64,000 bases of DNA, from NCBI GenBank assembly GCA_943737045.1, contig CALSFV010000016.1:62001-126000 (forward strand), in the 5' to 3' direction. The position numbers and the translations under genes were made by a program. Numbering within the stretch: position 1 is the first letter of the stretch; each line of letters opens with the position of its first letter. The notes beneath the pieces are model-generated. The model ran no database searches. It was given only the letters and a program-made list of their open reading frames with translations, and was not told the origin of the DNA. Source of the DNA: Parapristionchus giblindavisi. Its lineage: Eukaryota > Nematoda > Chromadorea > Rhabditida > Diplogasteridae. Below are positions 55,401-64,000 of the stretch, piece after piece.

Positions 55401-58400
55401 AGATCTATCTTATTGAGATTTTTTTGCTCTTTCAAATGATATATAACAACATGGGTGTTGCTGAAAATCTATCTTGTCATGAATTATTTTGGGCCAAAAT
55501 GTACACTTCGGTCAATGTAGCAGGTGTGAAAGCTCATGGATCGACATGAACTGAGATCTATCTTATTGAGATTTTTTTGCTCTTTCAAATGATATATAAC
55601 AACATGGGTGTTGCTGAAAATCAATCTTGTCATGAATTATTTTGGGCCAAAATGTACACTTCGGTCAATGTAGCAGGTGTGAAAGCTCATGGATCGACAT
55701 GAACTGAGATCTATCTTATTGAGATTTTTTTGCTCTTTCAAATGATATATAACAACATGGGTGTTGCTGAAAATCTATCTTGTCATGAATTATTTTGGGC
55801 CAAAATGTACACTTCGGTCAATGTAGCAGGTGTGAAAGCTCATGGATCGACATGAACTGAGATCTATCTTATTGAGATTTTTTTGCTCTTTCAAATGATA
55901 TATAACAACATGGGTGTTGCTGAAAATCTATCTTGTCATGAATTATTTTGGGCCAAAATGTACACTTCGGTCAATGTAGCAGGTGTGAAAGCTCATGGAT
56001 CGACATGAACTGAGATCTATCTTATCGAGATTTTTTTGCTCTTTCAAATGATATATAACAACATGGGTGTTGCTGAAAATCTATCTTGTCATGAATTATT
56101 TTGGGCCAAAATGTACACTTCGGTCAATGTAGCAGGTGTGAAAGCTCATGGATCGACATGAACTGAGATCTATCTTATTGAGATTTTTTTGCTCTTTCAA
56201 ATGATATATAACAACATGGGTGTTGCTGAAAATCTATCTTGTCATGAATTATTTTGGGCCAAAATGTACACTTCGGTCAATGTAGCAGGTGTGAAAGCTC
56301 ATGGATCGACATGAACTGAGATCTATCTTATTGAGATTTTTTTGCTCTTTCAAATGATATATAACAACATGGGTGTTGCTGAAAATCTATCTTGTCATGA
56401 ATTATTTTGGGCCAAAATGTACACTTCGGTCAATGTAGCAGGTGTGAAAGCTCATGGATCGACATGAACTGAGATCTATCTTATTGAGATTTTTTTGCTC
56501 TTTCAAATGATATATAACAACATGGGTGTTGCTGAAAATCTATCTTGTCATGAATTATTTTGGGCCAAAATGTACACTTCGGTCAATGTAGCAGGTGTGA
56601 AAGCTCATGGATCGACATGAACTGAGATCTATCTTATTGAGATTTTTTTGCTCTTTCAAATGATATATAACAACATGGGTGTTGCTGAAAATCTATCTTG
56701 TCATGAATTATTTTGGGCCAAAATGTACACTTCGGTCAATGTAGCAGGTGTGAAAGCTCATGGATCGACATGAACTGAGATCTATCTTATTGAGATTTTT
56801 TTGCTCTTTCAAATGATATATAACAACATGGGTGTTGCTGAAAATCTATCTTGTCATGAATTATTTTGGGCCAAAATGTACACTTCGGTCAATGTAGCAG
56901 GTGTGAAAGCTCATGGATCGACATGAACTGAGATCTATCTTATTGAGATTTTTTTGCTCTTTCAAATGATATATAACAACATGGGTGTTGCTGAAAATCT
57001 ATCTTGTCATGAATTATTTTGGGCCAAAATGTACACTTCGGTCAATGTAGCAGGTGTGAAAGCTCATGGATCGACATGAACTGAGATCTATCTTATTGAG
57101 ATTTTTTTGCTCTTTCAAATGATATATAACAACATGGGTGTTGCTGAAAATCTATCTTGTCATGAATTATTTTGGGCCAAAATGTACACTTCGGTCAATG
57201 TAGCAGGTGTGAAAGCTCATGGATCGACATGGACTGAGATCTATCTTATTGAGATTTTTTTGCTCTTTCAAATGATATAGAACAACATGGGTGTTGCTGA
57301 AAATCTATCTTGTCATGAATTATTTTGGGCCAAAATGTACACTTCGGTCAATGTAGCAGGTGTGAAAGCTCATGGATCGACATGAACTGAGATCTATCTT
57401 ATTGAGATTTTTTTGCTCTTTCAAATTATATATAACAACATGGGTGTTGCTGAAAATCTATCTTGTCATGAATTATTTTGGGCCAAAATGTACACTTCGG
57501 TCAATGTAGCAGGTGTGAAAGCTCATGGATCGACATGAACTGAGATCTATCTTATTGAGATTTTTTTGCTCTTTCAAATGATATATAACAACATGGGTGT
57601 TGCTGAAAATCTATCTTGTCATGAATTATTTTGGGCCAAAATGTACACTTCGGTCAATGTAGCAGGTGTGAAAGCTCATGGATCGACATGAACTGAGATC
57701 TATCTTATTGAGATTTTTTTGCTCTTTCAAATGATATATAACAACATGGGTGTTGCTGAAAATCAATCTTGTCATGAATTATTTTGGGCCAAAATGTACA
57801 CTTCGGTCAATGTAGCAGGTGTGAAAGCTCATGGATCGACATGAACTGAGATCTATCTTATTGAGATTTTTTTGCTCTTTCAAATGATATATAACAACAT
57901 GGGTGTTGCTGAAAATCTATCTTGTCATGAATTATTTTGGGCCAAAATGTACACTTCGGTCAATGTAGCAGGTGTGAAAGCTCATGGATCGACATGAACT
58001 GAGATCTATCTTATTGAGATTTTTTTGCTCTTTCAAATGATATATAACAACATGGGTGTTGCTGAAAATCTATCTTGTCATGAATTATTTTGGGCCAAAA
58101 TGTACACTTCGGTCAATGTAGCAGGTGTGAAAGCTCATGGATCGACATGGACTGAGATCTATCTTATTGAGATTTTTTTGCTCTTTCAAATGATATATAA
58201 CAACATGGGTGTTGCTGAAAATCTATCTTGTCATGAATTATTTTGGGCCAAAATGTACACTTCGGTCAATGTAGCAGGTGTGAAAGCTCATGGATCGACA
58301 TGAACTGAGATCTATCTTATTGAGATTTTTTTGCTCTTTCAAATGATATATAACAACATGGGTGTTGCTGAAAATTTATCTTGTCATGAATTATTTTGGG

Positions 58401-61400
58401 CCAAAATGTACACTTCGGTCAATGTAGCAGGTGTGAAAGCTCATGGATCGACATGAACTGAGATCTATCTTATTGAGATTTTTTTGCTCTTTCAAATGAT
58501 ATATAACAACATGGGTGTTGCTGAAAATCTATCTTGTCATGAATTATTTTGGGCCAAAATGTACACTTCGGTCAATGTAGCAGGTGTGAAAGCTCATGGA
58601 TCGACATGAACTGAGATCTATCTTATTGAGATTTTTTTGCTCTTTCAAATGATATATAACAACATGGGTGTTGCTGAAAATCTATCTTGTCATGAATTAT
58701 TTTGGGCCAAAATGTACACTTCGGTCAATGTAGCAGGTGTGAAAGCTCATGGATCGACATGAACTGAGATCAATCTTATCGAGATTTTTTTGCTCTTTCA
58801 AATGATATATAACAACATGGGTGTTGCTGAAAATCTATCTTGTCATGAATTATTTTGGGCCAAAATGTACACTTCGGTCAATGTAGCAGGTGTGAAAGCT
58901 CATGGATCGACATGAACTGAGATCTATCTTATTGAGATTTTTTTGCTCTTTCAAATGATATATAACAACATGGGTGTTGCTGAAAATCTATCTTGTCATG
59001 AATTATTTTGGGCCAAAATGTACACTTCGGTCAATGTAGCAGGTGTGAAAGCTCATGGATCGACATGAACTGAGATCTATCTTATTGAGATTTTTTTGCT
59101 CTTTCAAATGATATATAACAACATGGGTGTTGCTGAAAATCTATCTTGTCATGAATTATTTTGGGCCAAAATGTACACTTCGGTCAATGTAGCAGGTGTG
59201 AAAGCTCATGGATCGACATGAACTGAGATCTATCTTATTGAGATTTTTTTGCTCTTTCAAATGATATATAACAACATGGGTGTTGCTGAAAATCTATCTT
59301 GTCATGAATTATTTTGGGCCAAAATGTACACTTCGGTCAATGTAGCAGGTGTGAAAGCTCATGGATCGACATGAACTGAGATCTATCTTATTGAGATTTT
59401 TTTGCTCTTTCAAATGATATATAACAACATGGGTGTTGCTGAAAATCTATCTTGTCATGAATTATTTTGGGCCAAAATGTACACTTCGGTCAATGTAGCA
59501 GGTGTGAAAGCTCATGGATCGACATGAACTGAGATCTATCTTATTGAGATTTTTTTGCTCTTTCAAATGATATATAACAACATGGGTGTTGCTGAAAATC
59601 TATCTTGTCATGAATTATTTTGGGCCAAAATGTACACTTCGGTCAATGTAGCAGGTGTGAAAGCTCATGGATCGACATGAACTGAGATCTATCTTATTGA
59701 GATTTTTTTGCTCTTTCAAATGATATATAACAACATGGGTGTTGCTGAAAATCTATCTTGTCATGAATTATTTTGGGCCAAAATGTACACTTCGGTCAAT
59801 GTAGCAGGTGTGAAAGCTCATGGATCGACATGAACTGAGATCTATCTTATTGAGATTTTTTTGCTCTTTCAAATGATATATAACAACATGGGTGTTGCTG
59901 AAAATCTATCTTGTCATGAATTATTTTGGGCCAAAATGTACACTTCGGTCAATGTAGCAGGTGTGAAAGCTCATGGATCGACATGAACTGAGATCTATCT
60001 TATTGAGATTTTTTTGCTCTTTCAAATGATATATAACAACATGGGTGTTGCTGAAAATCTATCTTGTCATGAATTATTTTGGGCCAAAATGTACACTTCG
60101 GTCAATGTAGCAGGTGTGAAAGCTCATGGATCGACATGAACTGAGATCTATCTTATTGAGATTTTTTTGCTCTTTCAAATGATATATAACAACATGGGTG
60201 TTGCTGAAAATCTATCTTGTCATGAATTATTTTGGGCCAAAATGTACACTTCGGTCAATGTAGCAGGTGTGAAAGCTCATGGATCGACATGAACTGAGAT
60301 CTATCTTATTGGGATTTTTTTGCTCTTTCAAATGATATATAACAACATGGGTGTTGCTGAAAATCTATCTTGTCATGAATTATTTTGGGCCAAAATGTAC
60401 ACTTCGGTCAATGTAGCAGGTGTGAAAGCTCATGGATCGACATGAACTGAGATCTATCTTATTGAGATTTTTTTGCTCTTTCAAATGATATATAACAACA
60501 TGGGTGTTGCTGAAAATCTATCTTGTCATGAATTATTTTGGGCCAAAATGTACACTTCGGTCAATGTAGCAGGTGTGAAAGCTCATGGATCGACATGAAC
60601 TGAGATCTATCTTATTGAGATTTTTTTGTTCTTTCAAATGATATATAACAACATGGGTGTTGCTGAAAATCTATCTTGTCATGAATTATTTTGGGCCAAA
60701 ATGTACACTTCGGTCAATGTAGCAGGTGTGAAAGCTCATGGATCGACATGAACTGAGATCTATCTTATTGGGATTTTTTTGCTCTTTCAAATGATATATA
60801 ACAACATGGGTGTTGCTGAAAATCTATCTTGTCATGAATTATTTTGGGCCAAAATGTACACTTCGGTCAATGTAGCAGGTGTGAAAGCTCATGGATCGAC
60901 ATGAACTGAGATCTATCTTATTGAGATTTTTTTGCTCTTTCAAATGATATATAACAACATGGGTGTTGCTGAAAATCTATCTTGTCATGAATTATTTTGG
61001 GCCAAAATGTACACTTCGGTCAATGTAGCAGGTGTGAAAGCTCATGGATCGACATGAACTGAGATCTATCTTATTGAGATTTTTTTGCTCTTTCAAATGA
61101 TATATAACAACATGGGTGTTGCTGAAAATCTATCTTGTCATGAATTATTTTGGGCCAAAATGTACACTTCGGTCAATGTAGCAGGTGTGAAAGCTCATGG
61201 ATCGACATGAACTGAGATCTATCTTATTGAGATTTTTTTGCTCTTTCAAATGATATATAACAACATGGGTGTTGCTGAAAATCTATCTTGTCATGAATTA
61301 TTTTGGGCCAAAATGTACACTTCGGTCAATGTAGCAGGTGTGAAAGCTCATGGATCGACATGAACTGAGATCTATCTTATTGAGATTTTTTTGCTCTTTC

Positions 61401-64000
61401 AAATGATATATAACAACATGGGTGTTGCTGAAAATCAATCTTGTCATGAATTATTTTGGGCCAAAATGTACACTTCGGTCAATGTAGCAGGTGTGAAAGC
61501 TCATGGATCGACATGAACTGAGATCTATCTTATTGAGATTTTTTTGCTCTTTCAAATGATATATAACAACATGGGTGTTGCTGAAAATCTATCTTGTCAT
61601 GAATTATTTTGGGCCAAAATGTACACTTCGGTCAATGTAGCAGGTGTGAAAGCTCATGGATCGACATGAACTGAGATCTATCTTATTGAGATTTTTTTGC
61701 TCTTTCAAATGATATATAACAACATGGGTGTTGCTGAAAATCTATCTTGTCATGAATTATTTTGGGCCAAAATGTACACTTCGGTCAATGTAGCAGGTGT
61801 GAAAGCTCATGGATCGACATGAACTGAGATCTATCTTATTGAGATTTTTTTGTTCTTTCAAATGATATATAACAACATGGGTGTTGCTGAAAATCTATCT
61901 TGTCATGAATTATTTTGGGCCAAAATGTACACTTCGGTCAATGTAGCAGGTGTGAAAGCTCATGGATCGACATGAACTGAGATCTATCTTATTGGGATTT
62001 TTTTGCTCTTTCAAATGATATATAACAACATGGGTGTTGCTGAAAATCTATCTTGTCATGAATTATTTTGGGCCAAAATGTACACTTCGGTCAATGTAGC
62101 AGGTGTGAAAGCTCATGGATCGACATGAACTGAGATCTATCTTATTGAGATTTTTTTGCTCTTTCAAATGATATATAACAACATGGGTGTTGCTGAAAAT
62201 CTATCTTGTCATGAATTATTTTGGGCCAAAATGTACACTTCGGTCAATGTAGCAGGTGTGAAAGCTCATGGATCGACATGAACTGAGATCTATCTTATTG
62301 AGATTTTTTTGCTCTTTCAAATGATATATAACAACATGGGTGTTGCTGAAAATCTATCTTGTCATGAATTATTTTGGGCCAAAATGTACACTTCGGTCAA
62401 TGTAGCAGGTGTGAAAGCTCATGGATCGACATGAACTGAGATCTATCTTATTGAGATTTTTTTGCTCTTTCAAATGATATATAACAACATGGGTGTTGCT
62501 GAAAATCTATCTTGTCATGAATTATTTTGGGCCAAAATGTACACTTCGGTCAATGTAGCAGGTGTGAAAGCTCATGGATCGACATGAACTGAGATCTATC
62601 TTATTGAGATTTTTTTGTTCTTTCAAATGATATATAACAACATGGGTGTTGCTGAAAATCTATCTTGTCATGAATTATTTTGGGCCAAAATGTACACTTC
62701 GGTCAATGTAGCAGGTGTGAAAGCTCATGGATCGACATGAACTGAGATCTATCTTATTGGGATTTTTTTGCTCTTTCAAATGATATATAACAACATGGGT
62801 GTTGCTGAAAATCTATCTTGTCATGAATTATTTTGGGCCAAAATGTACACTTCGGTCAATGTAGCAGGTGTGAAAGCTCATGGATCGACATGAACTGAGA
62901 TCTATCTTATTGAGATTTTTTTGCTCTTTCAAATGATATATAACAACATGGGTGTTGCTGAAAATCTATCTTGTCATGAATTATTTTGGGCCAAAATGTA
63001 CACTTCGGTCAATGTAGCAGGTGTGAAAGCTCATGGATCGACATGAACTGAGATCTATCTTATTGAGATTTTTTTGCTCTTTCAAATGATATATAACAAC
63101 ATGGGTGTTGCTGAAAATCTATCTTGTCATGAATTATTTTGGGCCAAAATGTACACTTCGGTCAATGTAGCAGGTGTGAAAGCTCATGGATCGACATGGA
63201 CTGAGATCTATCTTATTGAGATTTTTTTGCTCTTTCAAATGATATATAACAACATGGGTGTTGCTGAAAATCTATCTTGTCATGAATTATTTTGGGCCAA
63301 AATGTACACTTCGGTCAATGTAGCAGGTGTGAAAGCTCATGGATCGACATGAACTGAGATCTATCTTATTGAGATTTTTTTGCTCTTTCAAATTATATAT
63401 AACAACATGGGTGTTGCTGAAAATCTATCTTGTCATGAATTATTTTGGGCCAAAATGTACACTTCGGTCAATGTAGCAGGTGTGAAAGCTCATGGATCGA
63501 CATGAACTGAGATCTATCTTATTGAGATTTTTTTGCTCTTTCAAATGATATATAACAACATGGGTGTTGCTGAAAATCTATCTTGTCATGAATTATTTTG
63601 GGCCAAAATGTACACTTCGGTCAATGTAGCAGGTGTGAAAGCTCATGGATCGACATGAACTGAGATCTATCTTATTGAGATTTTTTTGCTCTTTCAAATG
63701 ATATATAACAACATGGGTGTTGCTGAAAATCTATCTTATCATGAATTATTTTGGGCCAAAATGTACACTTCGGTCAATGTAGCAGGTGTGAAAGCTCATG
63801 GATCGACATGAACTGAGATCTATCTTATTGAGATTTTTTTGCTCTTTCAAATGATATATAACAACATGGGTGTTGCTGAAAATCTATCTTGTCATGAATT
63901 ATTTTGGGCCAAAATGTACACTTCGGTCAATGTAGCAGGTGTGAAAGCTCATGGATCGACATGAACTGAGATCTATCTTATTGAGATTTTTTTGCTCTTT
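49473..64000. repeat. 153-bp satellite array, homogeneous part, runs off the window
   Basis: About 95 monomers with a strict 153-bp period and very few differences, such as TTGCTTTTTC against TTTGCTCTTTC, TTGTTC, GATAAATAAC, AAAATCAATC, GGGTGGTGC, ACATGGACTG and TTGGGATT. Each monomer holds one short open frame starting ATGGGTGTTGCTGAA and ending at the TGA in ACATGAACT; 153 is 51 codons so all copies are in one frame. No evidence that it is translated. Confidence 0.99.
50375..56000. repeat. Higher-order repeat of 2907 bp (19 monomers), two copies
   Basis: Rare variants recur at exactly 2907 bp: TTGTTC at 50375 and 53282, GGGTGGTGCT at 51781 and 54688, TGATAAATAA at 52071 and 54978, AAAATCAATC at 52251/55158 and 52710/55617. 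The runs of four TTGCTTTTTC monomers also match. 2907 is 19 x 153. The right limit lies before 56023, where a CGAGA variant has no partner. Confidence 0.95.

Noticed and set aside
58025..63352. 92-codon open frames in the satellite as a repeated protein gene
   Set aside because: They arise where TGA is changed to TGG in a 153-bp tandem repeat; each copy lacks splice context, and the frame follows automatically from the repeat length.
44321..64000. CRISPR-like or gene-cluster reading of the tandem array
   Set aside because: There are no unique spacers between repeats; monomers are directly adjacent, and the organism is a eukaryote.

Overview
This is eukaryotic, nematode-type genomic DNA; there is nothing bacterial in it. 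Evidence: every recognisable gene is broken into short exons by introns, many of them 50-60 bp, with GT donors and TTTCAG-like acceptors; there is a nuclear tRNA with A/B boxes and a pol III T-run; and the gene families fit worms (DUF1647, ShK-type tyrosinase, GT10 fucosyltransferase, a UBASH3/STS-like histidine-phosphatase homologue). The species is not determinable from the sequence. A rhabditid or diplogastrid nematode is my inference.

Left half (1-42 kb): six protein genes, all on the minus strand. Two tandem DUF1647 membrane proteins (348-2247, running off the left edge, and 3229-6475) are followed by a GT10 fucosyltransferase (7579-about 11077) carrying tRNA-Asn(GTT) in an intron on the opposite strand, a 22-exon, 720-residue secreted tyrosinase with two ShK domains (13695-21364), a 14-exon histidine-phosphatase-fold protein that has lost catalytic residues (31632-34747), and a cysteine-rich two-module protein of unknown family (40034-about 41851). 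I rebuilt the exons by hand and checked that phases close. I see no convincing plus-strand gene. The gaps hold CT/GA low-complexity tracts and transposon debris.

Mobile DNA is diverse: a palindromic MITE family with TTAA ends (nine copies plus fragments), a 110-bp hAT-like MITE with a perfect 8-bp target duplication, a Tc1-type element turned into a fold-back, a second Tc/mariner relic, a dead mariner, several palindromic elements, an about 1.97-kb palindrome with TTAA ends, and a decayed adenain-like protease fragment of Polinton type.

Right third (44.3-64 kb): one satellite array with a 153-bp monomer, starting inside a broken second copy of the large palindrome (itself hit by the mariner) and running off the right edge. 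Monomers are divergent and locally rearranged near the left border and almost identical further in, with higher-order duplications of 2907 bp (19 monomers) and a pair of markers 5967 bp apart. One 800-bp TIR transposon sits in the array.

The least expected signals are short introns built mostly of a TTTGATC repeat, an apparently high use of AAG 3' splice sites, the layered history at the satellite border, and two proteins with unusual features (a likely pseudophosphatase and a fucosyltransferase with a C-terminal membrane segment). Most conclusions on families are from recognising motifs by eye and were not searched.
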